NCBI RefSeq assembly: GCF_003097235.1
Contig: NZ_QEQQ01000023.1
Location: 1 to 64,000 of the forward strand
Origin: Pseudomonas sp. CC120222-01a
GTDB taxonomy: Bacteria > Pseudomonadota > Gammaproteobacteria > Pseudomonadales > Pseudomonadaceae
Reading direction: 5' to 3'
DNA: 64,000 bases
The first letter of the stretch is position 1, and each line of letters opens with the position of its first letter. Both the position numbers and the translations under genes were made by a program. Under the pieces are notes generated by a model, which was given only the letters and a program-made list of their open reading frames with translations, was not told the origin of the DNA and searched no databases. Below, in pieces: positions 15,392 through 23,318 of the stretch.

Positions 15392-16315
15392 TCAGCCGAG
15401 CACATCCAGCGGCGTGGCACCCAATTGCCGGGCGTCAGCCTCCCCCTCCAGCAACGTGCGCAGCAGTTCCACCGACGCCTGTTGGCGCTGGGCATCACGG
15501 AACACCAGGCCGACCTTGAGCGGCACGCGCGGCTCGCTCAGCGGCTTCCACAGCAAACCCTGGTCATCCTCGGCAGCATCCTTGGCCCGCCCAGGCAGGA
15601 TGGTCGCCAGCGAAGTGTGTGCCAGGCTGTCGAGAATCCCCGCCATGTTGTTCATCTCGGCTTGCACCTGCGGCCGGCGGCCCTGTGCGGCCAGTTGTTC
15701 CTTCCAGATCTGGCGGATCTGGAACTCCTCACCGAGCATCAGCATGGGCAGTTCGGCGGCCTGCTTGATCGAGACTTTCTTGAAGTCCTTCAAAGGGTGG
15801 GTATCCGGGATGACAACCTGCAACTCGTCTTCGTACAGCAGTGAGCCGTGCAGCCCTGGCTGGCGCGGTGGCAAGTAGCTGATGCCGATGTCCAGGTTGC
15901 CATTGAGCAGCCGCCGTTCGATCTCCAGCCCCGACAACTCGTAGATCTGTACCACGAGATGCGGCTGGGCCTTTCGCACCCGCTCCAGCAACTGTGGCAC
16001 CAGGCTTGGTCGCACGGTCTGCAGCACGCCGATGGCCAGGGTGCGCAGCGACTGGCCCTTGAAGTTGCGCATGGCCTCATGGGCCCGCTGCAGGCCATCG
16101 AGCAGTGGCAGGGCATGGTTGTACAGGGTGTGTGCAGCCAGGGTCGGCAGCAGGCGCTTGTTGCTGCGTTCGAACAGGCTCAGGTCGAGACTGTGCTCAA
16201 GCTGGCGAATCTGTTGTGACAGTGCCGGTTGCGACAGTGACAGGCGTTCGGCGGCGCGGCCGACATGGCCCTCTTCATACACCGCGACGAAATAACGCAG
16301 TTGGCGAAAATCCAT
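15392..16315 (-). CDS. LysR-family transcriptional regulator
   Basis: The 307-aa protein has an N-terminal winged helix (MDFRQLRYFVAVYEEGHVGRAAERL, then LSQPALSQQI) and a substrate-binding-type effector domain from about residue 88. It is divergent from the class III aminotransferase gene across a 212-bp gap and may regulate it, as is common for LysR proteins. The effector is unknown. The start was set at MDFRQL; a GTG three codons upstream is possible, and neither has a strong ribosome-binding site. Confidence 0.85.
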   Translation of the reverse strand: MDFRQLRYFVAVYEEGHVGRAAERLSLSQPALSQQIRQLEHSLDLSLFERSNKRLLPTLAAHTLYNHALPLLDGLQRAHEAMRNFKGQSLRTLAIGVLQTVRPSLVPQLLERVRKAQPHLVVQIYELSGLEIERRLLNGNLDIGISYLPPRQPGLHGSLLYEDELQVVIPDTHPLKDFKKVSIKQAAELPMLMLGEEFQIRQIWKEQLAAQGRRPQVQAEMNNMAGILDSLAHTSLATILPGRAKDAAEDDQGLLWKPLSEPRVPLKVGLVFRDAQRQQASVELLRTLLEGEADARQLGATPLDVLG

Positions 16316-16527
16316 AAGTAACACTTATCGAAAAAGCTGGGAAAACGAAATGGCCGCAAACGCTGCCGAAGCCTAGTCTATCGCCGTATTCCAACGGGTT
16401 ACAGCGATCAATCAGCTCATTGTTACCGCGTTTGAAAAACACTTTTGATAGGCAAGGCAAAATTATCCAGTGCCGGCAGCAAGACCGGACCCCTGGCCGC
16501 CCTTTACCGTGATTGGTTGGAGCCCCG

Positions 16528-17808
16528 ATGAACCTGTTCAACCTGCGCCGTTCGGCCCCTGCCGCAGTTGCCGAGCCCAAGCGTGCGCCGGTGATCGTGG
16601 CGGATGCGCCGCAGCTGTCCCGCGAGCGTCTGATGCCGAGCACCGAGCGTGCGACGCAAGTGTTCGTGCGTGGCCAAGGCTCGTGGTTATGGGACAACGA
16701 AGGGCATGCCTACCTGGACTTCACCCAGGGCGGCGCGGTCAACAGCCTCGGGCACAGCCCGACGGCGCTGGTCAAGGCGCTGGGCAACCAGGCCCAGGCG
16801 CTGATCAACCCGGGTGCGGGCTACCACAGCCGGGGTCTGCTGGCGCTGGTCAACCGCCTGTGCCAGAGCACTGGCAGCGACCAGGCCTACCTGCTAAACA
16901 GCGGTGCCGAGGCCTGCGAAGGGGCGATCAAGCTGGCGCGCAAGTGGGGCCAGCTGAACCGTAACGGCGCCTACCACATCATCACCGCCAGCCAGGCTTG
17001 CCATGGCCGCAGCCTGGGCGCCCTGTCGGCCTCCGACCCGTTGCCGTGCAACCGCTGCGAACCGGGCCTGCCGGGGTTCAGCAAGGTGCCGTTCAACGAC
17101 CTGGCGGCGCTGCATGCCGAGGTCGATTCGCGCACCGTGGCGATCATGCTCGAGCCGATCCAGGGCGAGGCGGGGGTGATCCCGGCAACGCGTGAATACC
17201 TGCAGGGCGTGGAAAAGCTCTGTCGGGAACTGGGCATCCTGCTGATTCTCGATGAAGTGCAGACGGGTATTGGCCGCTGTGGGGCATTGCTGGCAGAACA
17301 GACTTACGGTGTGCGCGCCGACATCATCACCCTCGGCAAGGGCCTGGGCGGTGGGGTACCACTGGCAGCCTTGCTGGCTCGCGGAACAGCCTGCTGCGCG
17401 GAACCTGGCGAACTGGAGGGTAGCCATCACGGCAATGCGCTGATGAGCGCCGCCGGCCTGGCCGTACTGGAGACCGTGCTGGAGCCTGGCTTCTTCGAGC
17501 AGGTGCAAGACAGCGGTCGCCACCTGCGCGACGGCCTGAGCCGCCTGGCTGGCCGCTATGGCCAGGGCGAAGTGCGTGGCCAGGGCCTGCTGTGGGCCTT
17601 GCAGCTGCAGGAAAGCCTGGCCAGGGAACTGGTCGAGGCGGCCTTGCACGAAGGTTTGCTGCTGAACGCGCCGCAGGCCGATGTCGTGCGCTTCTCGCCA
17701 GCGCTGACCGTGAGCAAGGGCAACATCGACGAAATGCTCCTGCGCCTGGCTCGGGCCTTTGCCCGCCTGCATGCGCAACAACAGGCCCGCCGCGAAATGC
17801 CGGCCTGA
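16528..17808 (+). CDS. Class III PLP-dependent aminotransferase
   Basis: The 426-aa enzyme belongs to the acetylornithine/4-aminobutyrate aminotransferase group. Conserved parts are NSGAEACEGAIKLAR for phosphate binding, EPIQGEAGVIP, ILDEVQTGIGRCG with the PLP-contacting Asp, and the Schiff-base lysine K271 in TLGKGLGGG. A 20-odd residue N-terminal extension precedes the core. The substrate cannot be deduced from sequence alone. The start at MNLFNL has TTGGAG 8 bases upstream. It is followed by a terminator and has a divergent LysR gene upstream. Confidence 0.85.
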   Translation: MNLFNLRRSAPAAVAEPKRAPVIVADAPQLSRERLMPSTERATQVFVRGQGSWLWDNEGHAYLDFTQGGAVNSLGHSPTALVKALGNQAQALINPGAGYHSRGLLALVNRLCQSTGSDQAYLLNSGAEACEGAIKLARKWGQLNRNGAYHIITASQACHGRSLGALSASDPLPCNRCEPGLPGFSKVPFNDLAALHAEVDSRTVAIMLEPIQGEAGVIPATREYLQGVEKLCRELGILLILDEVQTGIGRCGALLAEQTYGVRADIITLGKGLGGGVPLAALLARGTACCAEPGELEGSHHGNALMSAAGLAVLETVLEPGFFEQVQDSGRHLRDGLSRLAGRYGQGEVRGQGLLWALQLQESLARELVEAALHEGLLLNAPQADVVRFSPALTVSKGNIDEMLLRLARAFARLHAQQQARREMPA

Positions 17809-17845
17809 TCAAGAATTCTACGAACCGTCTGGCGTTCCTGCGCAT

Positions 17846-17885
17846 CGCCCCGTGCCTGTTTCATTTGGCCCGGGGCGTTTTTTTT
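17846..17885 (+). terminator. Rho-independent terminator
   Basis: CGCCCCG at 17846-17852 pairs with CGGGGCG at 17871-17877, followed by eight T. It lies between the aminotransferase and the Pmp3-like gene. Confidence 0.85.
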
Positions 17886-17948
17886 GGCCTGTGGAACCTC
17901 CAGCAAGCGCAACGGGTCTTCCTTGTAACCCCTTCAGGAGATACCCGC

Positions 17949-18107
17949 ATGGACTTCATTCGCATCATCATCGCCATCATCTTGCCGCCGCTGGGTGTGT
18001 TTCTGCAGGTGGGGTTTGGCGGGGCGTTCTGGCTGAACATACTGCTGACGCTGTTGGGCTACATTCCTGGGATCGTGCATGCGGTGTATATCATCGCCAA
18101 GCGTTGA
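17949..18107 (+). CDS. YqaE/Pmp3-family small membrane peptide
   Basis: This 52-aa protein has two hydrophobic helices: residues 3-20 with the family signature LPPLGVFLQVG, and 27-50 with LLGYIPGIVHAVYII. UPF0057/Pmp3 proteins are tiny inner-membrane proteins associated with membrane potential and stress responses. AGGAG precedes the ATG. It has a terminator before and after, so it is a monocistronic unit. Confidence 0.92.
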   Translation: MDFIRIIIAIILPPLGVFLQVGFGGAFWLNILLTLLGYIPGIVHAVYIIAKR

Positions 18108-18112
18108 GGATG

Positions 18113-18135
18113 CTGGGGCCGCCAAGCGGCCCCAG
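18113..18135. terminator. Bidirectional GC hairpin between convergent genes
   Basis: CTGGGGCCGC and GCGGCCCCAG form a perfect 10-bp stem with a CAA loop, placed 5 bases from both the Pmp3-like stop and the S9 peptidase stop. There is no long T run, so termination efficiency is uncertain. Confidence 0.6.
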
Positions 18136-18139
18136 GCCT

Positions 18140-19963
18140 TCAGCTCTCCAACACTCGGCAATAGAACTTCCACTCTTCCTCCAGCGCATGCGCCAGGTTC
18201 TCGGCCTTGCGAAAGCCGTGCCGTTCGCCTGCATAGAAATGCCCTTCAGCCTCGATGCCATTGGCCTGCAACGCGGCCAGCATCGAGCGCGTCTGCTCCG
18301 GCACCACCACTGCATCCAGCTCGCCCTGGAAGAAGATCACCGGCACCTTGATTTGTGAGGCATGCAGCAGTGGTGTGCGCTGGCGATAACGCTCGGCATC
18401 CTGCTGCGGGTCACCGATCAGCCAGTCCAGGTAATCACCTTCGAACTTGTGCGTGGCCTGGCCCAGGGCAATCGGATCGCTGACCCCGTAAAGGCTGGCC
18501 CCGGCGCGGAATACGTCGTTGAACGCCAGGGCGCACAGCGTGGTGTAGCCACCGGCACTGCCGCCACGAATGAAGGCCTTGGCAGGGTCGATCAGCCCTT
18601 TTTCCGCCAGATGCTCGACAGCGGCACAGGCATCCTGCACATCGCTTTCGCCCCAACGCAGATGCAGCGCCTGGCGGTACTCCCGGCCATAGCCCGTGCT
18701 GCCCCGGTAATTCAGGTCGGCCACGGCGAAACCGCGTTGGGTCCAGTACTGGATACGTGGGTCGAGCACCGGGTAGCAGGCCGAAGTCGGGCCACCGTGG
18801 ATAAATACCAGCAATGGGGCAGGGCCATTGGTGCCGTTTGCCGGGTAGAAGAAGCCATGGGCAAACGCGCCGCCACTCTTGTAATGGATCGATTGCGGCA
18901 GGCTGATGTGCGCTGCAGGCAGCACTTCGGCGCCGCCGGCCAGCACGCTGACCTCATGGTTGGCACGGGCAATGGCGATCACTGCTGGCGGGCTGATCGG
19001 TGAGGCTGCCACGGCATAGAGGTAGTTGGCATCCATGGCCAGGTTGCGGAACCGGGTATAGGCGCTGGCGAAGTGTTCCATGTGCCCCAGTTCATCGTGC
19101 AGGCCGAGTTGCCCAATACCCCCTTCGAACCAGGTGGCCAGATAGCGTTGCGCAGTTACCGGTAACCAGGTGCAGGTGCCCAGCTGCCATGGGGCGGCGG
19201 CATGGTCGGCGGGCTCGGCCGGCAGTGCCTGCCAGTGGCCATCGACCTCGCCCCACGGTTGCCAGAAGCCATTGCGGTCAGACAAACAGTACAAGCGGCC
19301 TTCGGCGTCGAAGCGCGGTTGTTGCAGTGATTCATCCTCGGCAGCGATACAGCGCGCCAGCCCCCAGTCGCCGTGGGTGTCGCGTTCGCGGCACAACAGC
19401 CGGGTAACGGTCCAGGGCTGTGCCGGGCGGTCCCATTCGACCCAGGCCAGGCGTTGGCCATCAGCGCTGACCGTCGGCGAGGCATAGAAGTCAGCACCCT
19501 CGGCGAGCACCTCGCGGGAGGTTTCGGCCAAGGCCACCAGGCGATGTTCGACGCTTTCGCCATGGCGCTCTTCGACTGCCAGCACCTTGCCGTCGTGCCA
19601 CTGCACATCGCCATAGCGGCAATCGGCCTCGGCGGTCAGGGCGCGTGGTGCAGTGCCGTCGAGGCGCTGGGTATAGACTTGCTGGTCCTTTTCGTTGACG
19701 AACAGCAGCCCGTCACCGCCCAGGCAGAAGCTACCGCCACCGTATTCGTAGACCCGGCTGCGCACGCTGAAACCATCGGGCGTGAGGCAGCGTGCCTGAT
19801 GGTCACGCCACTGCCAGATACGGCAGGCGCCATCGGCCGGGCGGAACTCGTTCCAGAACAGCCCCTCGGCGCTGACCTTGAGTTCGGCAAAGTCGGTGCC
19901 GGCAGCGACGGCCTGGGCGGCACTGAAGTCAGCCGCGGACGATGACACGGGAGTTGCGCTCAT
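18140..19963 (-). CDS. S9 family (prolyl oligopeptidase-type) peptidase at the end of the pqq cluster
   Basis: The 607-aa protein has an N-terminal beta-propeller-like region (about 1-340) and a C-terminal alpha/beta hydrolase. The nucleophile is Ser469 in RGGSAGGYTT, with the acid in GELDAVVVP and the base in GERHGFR. No signal peptide is visible, so it should be cytosolic. Its first codons overlap the end of pqqE by 35 bases, tying it to the pqq operon. Peptidases of this kind accompany pqq genes in several pseudomonads and may help trim the PqqA-derived peptide, but that role is inferred. The start lacks an obvious ribosome-binding site. Confidence 0.88.
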   Translation of the reverse strand: MSATPVSSSAADFSAAQAVAAGTDFAELKVSAEGLFWNEFRPADGACRIWQWRDHQARCLTPDGFSVRSRVYEYGGGSFCLGGDGLLFVNEKDQQVYTQRLDGTAPRALTAEADCRYGDVQWHDGKVLAVEERHGESVEHRLVALAETSREVLAEGADFYASPTVSADGQRLAWVEWDRPAQPWTVTRLLCRERDTHGDWGLARCIAAEDESLQQPRFDAEGRLYCLSDRNGFWQPWGEVDGHWQALPAEPADHAAAPWQLGTCTWLPVTAQRYLATWFEGGIGQLGLHDELGHMEHFASAYTRFRNLAMDANYLYAVAASPISPPAVIAIARANHEVSVLAGGAEVLPAAHISLPQSIHYKSGGAFAHGFFYPANGTNGPAPLLVFIHGGPTSACYPVLDPRIQYWTQRGFAVADLNYRGSTGYGREYRQALHLRWGESDVQDACAAVEHLAEKGLIDPAKAFIRGGSAGGYTTLCALAFNDVFRAGASLYGVSDPIALGQATHKFEGDYLDWLIGDPQQDAERYRQRTPLLHASQIKVPVIFFQGELDAVVVPEQTRSMLAALQANGIEAEGHFYAGERHGFRKAENLAHALEEEWKFYCRVLES

Positions 19964-21077
19964 TGCGGAAGGTCATCTCTTCGATGGCGAGTTGGGCGGT
20001 TTCCGCCTCCTCGCGGGCCTTGAGGATGATGCCGTGGTCGGCCGACTTGGCACACACCGGGTCGGCCTTGCTGGCATCGCCGGTCAGCATGAAGGCCTGG
20101 CAACGGCAGCCGCCGAAGTCCTTTTCCTTTTCGTCGCACGAACGGCACGGCTCGGGCATCCAGTCGTAACCGCGGAAGCGGTTGAAGCCGAACGAGTCGT
20201 ACCAGATGTGGTGCAGGTCATGGTCGCGCACGTTGGGGAACTGCACCGGCAATTGCCGGGCACCGTGGCAGGGCAGGGCAGTGCCGTCCGGGGTGATGGT
20301 CAGGAACAGGCTGCCCCAACCGTTCATGCAGGCCTTGGGGCGTTCTTCGTAATAGTCCGGAGTGACGAAGATCAGCTTGCACGGGCTGCCCGCGGCCTTG
20401 AGCTTTGCCCGGTACTCGTTGGTGATGCGTTCGGCACGTTCGAGCTGCGCGCGGGTCGGCAGCAGGCCCAGGCGGTTGAGGTGCGCCCAGCCGTAGAACT
20501 GGCAGGTGGCAAGCTCGACGAAGTCGGCTTCAAGGGCGATGCACAGCTCGATGATGCGGTCGATCTTGTCGATGTTGTGCCGATGGGTAACGAAGTTGAG
20601 CACCATCGGATAACCGTGGGCCTTCACCGCACGGGCCATTTCCAGCTTCTGCGCGAAGGCCTTCTTCGAGCCGGCCAGCAGGTTGTTGACCTGCTCGTCA
20701 CTGGCCTGGAAGCTGATCTGGATATGGTCCAGCCCGGCCTCTTTGAAGGCGGCGATGCGCGCTTCGGTCAGGCCGATGCCGGAGGTGATCAGGTTGGTGT
20801 AGTAGCCCAGCCGACGGGCCTCGCCGATCAGCTCGGCGAGGTCTTGGCGCACCAGTGGTTCACCCCCGGAGAAGCCGATCTGCGCAGCGCCCATCTCGCG
20901 GGCTTCGGCCATCACCTTGAACCACTGCGCGGTGCTCAGCTCCTGACCTTGGGCGGCGAAGTCCAGCGGGTTGGAGCAGTACGGGCACTGCAGCGGGCAG
21001 CGGTAGGTCAGTTCGGCCAGCAGCCACAGCGGCAGGCCGACCGGCACCTCAGGCGAGGGTGATCCAGTGTTCGCCAC
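19929..21077 (-). CDS. pqqE: PqqA peptide cyclase PqqE (radical SAM)
   Basis: The 382-aa radical SAM enzyme forms the carbon-carbon bond between Glu and Tyr of PqqA. The SAM cluster motif is YRCPLQCPYC near residue 25, and C-terminal cysteines for auxiliary clusters occur in PEPCRSCDEKEKDFGGCRC. The start is GTG at 21077, with GGAGG seven bases upstream, overlapping pqqD by 29 bases. The longer open frame extending to 21170 has no family similarity. It acts together with PqqD, which presents the peptide. Confidence 0.95.
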   Translation of the reverse strand: MANTGSPSPEVPVGLPLWLLAELTYRCPLQCPYCSNPLDFAAQGQELSTAQWFKVMAEAREMGAAQIGFSGGEPLVRQDLAELIGEARRLGYYTNLITSGIGLTEARIAAFKEAGLDHIQISFQASDEQVNNLLAGSKKAFAQKLEMARAVKAHGYPMVLNFVTHRHNIDKIDRIIELCIALEADFVELATCQFYGWAHLNRLGLLPTRAQLERAERITNEYRAKLKAAGSPCKLIFVTPDYYEERPKACMNGWGSLFLTITPDGTALPCHGARQLPVQFPNVRDHDLHHIWYDSFGFNRFRGYDWMPEPCRSCDEKEKDFGGCRCQAFMLTGDASKADPVCAKSADHGIILKAREEAETAQLAIEEMTFRNERNSRVIVRG

Positions 21078-21324
21078 GGGCCACCTCCATGAATTGCTCG
21101 ATATCGTCGGCGACTTCGGGCACACCAGGGAACTGTTGTTCAAGGTCGGCGATGATCGTCGCCACGTCACGTTTGCCGTCGATCAGCCCGCCGATCAGGC
21201 CGGCGCTGTCGTTGAGCTTGATCATGCCTTCGGGGTACAGCAGTACATGGCCTTTCTGCGCTGGCTCGTACTGGAAGCGGTAGCCGGGGCGCCAGCTCGG
21301 CACTTGCTTGCGGTCGAAACTCAT
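21049..21324 (-). CDS. pqqD: PQQ biosynthesis peptide chaperone PqqD
   Basis: The 91-aa RiPP recognition element-type protein binds PqqA and delivers it to PqqE. The characteristic stretch YPEGMIKLNDSAGLIGGLIDG is present. The ATG overlaps the pqqC stop by 4 bases (ATGA), and pqqE starts within its end, so the three are translationally coupled. Confidence 0.95.
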   Translation of the reverse strand: MSFDRKQVPSWRPGYRFQYEPAQKGHVLLYPEGMIKLNDSAGLIGGLIDGKRDVATIIADLEQQFPGVPEVADDIEQFMEVARGEHWITLA

Positions 21325-22076
21325 AGGGCAATCCCCTTGTGCCAGACACGTTGCTGGGTGACGGTGTGGTAAGGCGGGCGGTTCAGCTCGTAGGCCATGC
21401 TCATGGCGTCGAGCATGCTCCAGAGGATATCCAGCTTGAACTGCAGGATTTCCAGCATACGCTCCTGGCCCGCACGGCTGGTGTAGTGCTGCAAGGTGAT
21501 CGCCAGGCCGTGTTCCACGTCGCGCCGAGCCTGGCCCAGGCGAGTACGGAAGTACTCGTAGCCGGCGGGGTCGATCCACGGGTAGTGCTGCGGCCAGCTG
21601 TCCAGGCGCGACTGGTGGATCTGCGGGGCGAACAGCTCGGTCAGCGAGCTGCTGGCCGCTTCCTGCCAGCTGGCGCGGCGGGCGAAGTTGACGTAGGCAT
21701 CGACGGCGAAACGCACGCCGGGCAGCACCAGTTCCTGGGAACGCAGCTGGTCGGGGTCGAGGCCGACCGCCTGACCCAGGCGCAGCCAGGCTTCGATACC
21801 TCCGTCCTCGCCGGGCGCGCCGTCATGGTCGAGCAGGCGCTGGATCCACTCACGGCGAATTTCGCGGTCCGGGCAATTGGCCAGGATCGCGGCATCCTTC
21901 ATCGGGATGTTGACCTGGTAATAGAAGCGGTTGGCCACCCAGCCCTGGATCTGTTCGCGGCTGGCACGGCCTTCATACATCGCCACGTGGTACGGGTGGT
22001 GGATGTGGTAGTAGGCGCCCTTGGCGCGCAGGGCCTGCTCGAACTCGGCAGGTGACATTGGCAGTGCGTCGCTCAC
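21321..22076 (-). CDS. pqqC: Pyrroloquinoline-quinone synthase PqqC
   Basis: The 251-aa heme-oxygenase-fold enzyme carries out the final cofactorless oxidation and ring closure to PQQ. Family motifs include YYHIHHPYHVAMYEG near the N-terminus and RFYYQVNIPMKDAAI. Length matches the family. GGAGG precedes the start, 9 bases after the pqqB stop. Confidence 0.97.
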   Translation of the reverse strand: MSDALPMSPAEFEQALRAKGAYYHIHHPYHVAMYEGRASREQIQGWVANRFYYQVNIPMKDAAILANCPDREIRREWIQRLLDHDGAPGEDGGIEAWLRLGQAVGLDPDQLRSQELVLPGVRFAVDAYVNFARRASWQEAASSSLTELFAPQIHQSRLDSWPQHYPWIDPAGYEYFRTRLGQARRDVEHGLAITLQHYTSRAGQERMLEILQFKLDILWSMLDAMSMAYELNRPPYHTVTQQRVWHKGIAL

Positions 22077-22085
22077 GGGGCCTCC

Positions 22086-22997
22086 TTACAACTCGATGCT
22101 CATGCCATCGAAGGCGACTTCGACGCCGCGGCGCTGGACTTCGGCGCGCTCGGGGGAATCTTCGTCGAGGATCGGGTTGGTGTTATTGATGTGGATAAGC
22201 ACCTTGCGCTGGCGCGGGAAGCCGTCGAGCACTTCGAGCATGCCGCCCGGGCCATTTTGCGCCAGGTGGCCCATCTCGCGGCCAGTGCGGGTGCCAACAC
22301 CGCGGCGCTGCATTTCATCATCCTCCCACAGCGTGCCGTCGACCAGCAGGCAGTCGGCGCCGTGCATCATCTGCAGCAGCTTGGCATCGACCTGGCCGAG
22401 GCCGGGAGCGTAGAACAGCTTGCCGCCGGTGCGCGTGTCCTCGACCAGCAGGCCGAGGTTGTCGCCCGGGTGCGGGTCGAAGCGGTGCGGCGAGTAGGGC
22501 GGCGCGGCGCTGCGCAGGGGGAAGGGGGTGAACGTGAGGTTGGGGCAGGCGTCGATGACGAAACTGCCTTCAAGCTCGATGCGGTTCCACTGCAGGCCAC
22601 CGTTCCAGTGGCTGAGCATGTTGAACAGCGGGAAGCCGGTGGTCAGGTCCTGATGGACCATGTCGGTGCACCAGACTTGATGCGGGCAGCCTTCGCGCAG
22701 GCTGAGCAGGCCGGTGGTGTGGTCGATCTGGCTGTCGAGCAGGACGATGGCGTTGATGCCGGTGTCGCGCAGGGCACGCGCCGGCTGCATCGGCGTGAAG
22801 GCCTGGAGCTGGGCGCGGATGTCGGGTGAGGCATTGCACAGGATCCAGTGCTCACCGTCGTCGGACAGGGCGATGGACGACTGGGTGCGCGCCGTGGCGC
22901 GCAGGCTGCCGTCGCGATAGCCCTTGCAGTTGACGCAGTTGCAGTTCCACTGCGGGAAACCACCGCCGGCGGCGGAACCGAGAATCTGGATGTACAT
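22086..22997 (-). CDS. pqqB: PqqB, metallo-beta-lactamase-fold hydroxylase
   Basis: The 303-aa protein has the N-terminal QILGSAAGGGFPQWNCNC with paired cysteines and a metallo-beta-lactamase-like core. PqqB proteins hydroxylate the Glu-Tyr intermediate in PQQ biosynthesis. The start at MYIQIL has AAGGAG upstream. It is separated from pqqA by 80 bases that can form a hairpin. Confidence 0.95.
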   Translation of the reverse strand: MYIQILGSAAGGGFPQWNCNCVNCKGYRDGSLRATARTQSSIALSDDGEHWILCNASPDIRAQLQAFTPMQPARALRDTGINAIVLLDSQIDHTTGLLSLREGCPHQVWCTDMVHQDLTTGFPLFNMLSHWNGGLQWNRIELEGSFVIDACPNLTFTPFPLRSAAPPYSPHRFDPHPGDNLGLLVEDTRTGGKLFYAPGLGQVDAKLLQMMHGADCLLVDGTLWEDDEMQRRGVGTRTGREMGHLAQNGPGGMLEVLDGFPRQRKVLIHINNTNPILDEDSPERAEVQRRGVEVAFDGMSIEL

Positions 22998-23036
22998 GGC
23001 CACTCCTTCTGCGAAAAGCCGTATCCGGAAAACGAC

Positions 23037-23060
23037 GACGCCCCGGCGGGCCGAGGCGTC
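23037..23060 (-). terminator. Hairpin between pqqA and pqqB, possible attenuator
   Basis: GACGCC and GGCGTC form a stem at 23037-23042/23055-23060 that can be extended by inner GC pairs. In the direction of transcription it is followed by CGTCGTTTTCC, a weak T tract. Such a structure would let the tiny pqqA message greatly outnumber pqqB-E transcripts, matching the need for PqqA as a substrate. Confidence 0.55.
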
Positions 23061-23077
23061 ATGCCGCAAAGCAGGGC

Positions 23078-23149
23078 TTAGCGGCTGGCGAAGTACATGG
23101 TCACTTCGAAGCCGATACGCAGGTCAGTGTATGCAGGTTTGGTCCACAT
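23078..23149 (-). CDS. pqqA: PQQ precursor peptide PqqA
   Basis: This 23-aa peptide starts MWTKPAYTDLRIGFEVTMYF. It contains the ExxxY motif (E15 and Y19) whose side chains become PQQ. It is preceded by AAGGAG at ideal spacing. The gene lies between pqqF and pqqB in the same orientation; the 169-bp gap upstream should contain its promoter. Confidence 0.97.
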   Translation of the reverse strand: MWTKPAYTDLRIGFEVTMYFASR

Positions 23150-23318
23150 GGGCGTTCTCCTTCCGGATGGGGTTGGGGTGCTTCAGCTACTCATTGGGTG
23201 CCACCTGGAGCTGGAGGTTCCATTCGCTGAGATAGCGTTATCTTACAAGAAAACGTTGTACTGAAAGGTTAATTCTTTGATAAGCGCCCTTGCAGTAAAC
23301 GTAACAATCCCCGCGAGA

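Noticed and set aside
23240..23245. pqqA promoter -10 (TAAGAT on the minus strand)
   Set aside because: No acceptable -35 at 16-18 bp, so not listed as a feature; the promoter is still expected somewhere in 23150-23318.
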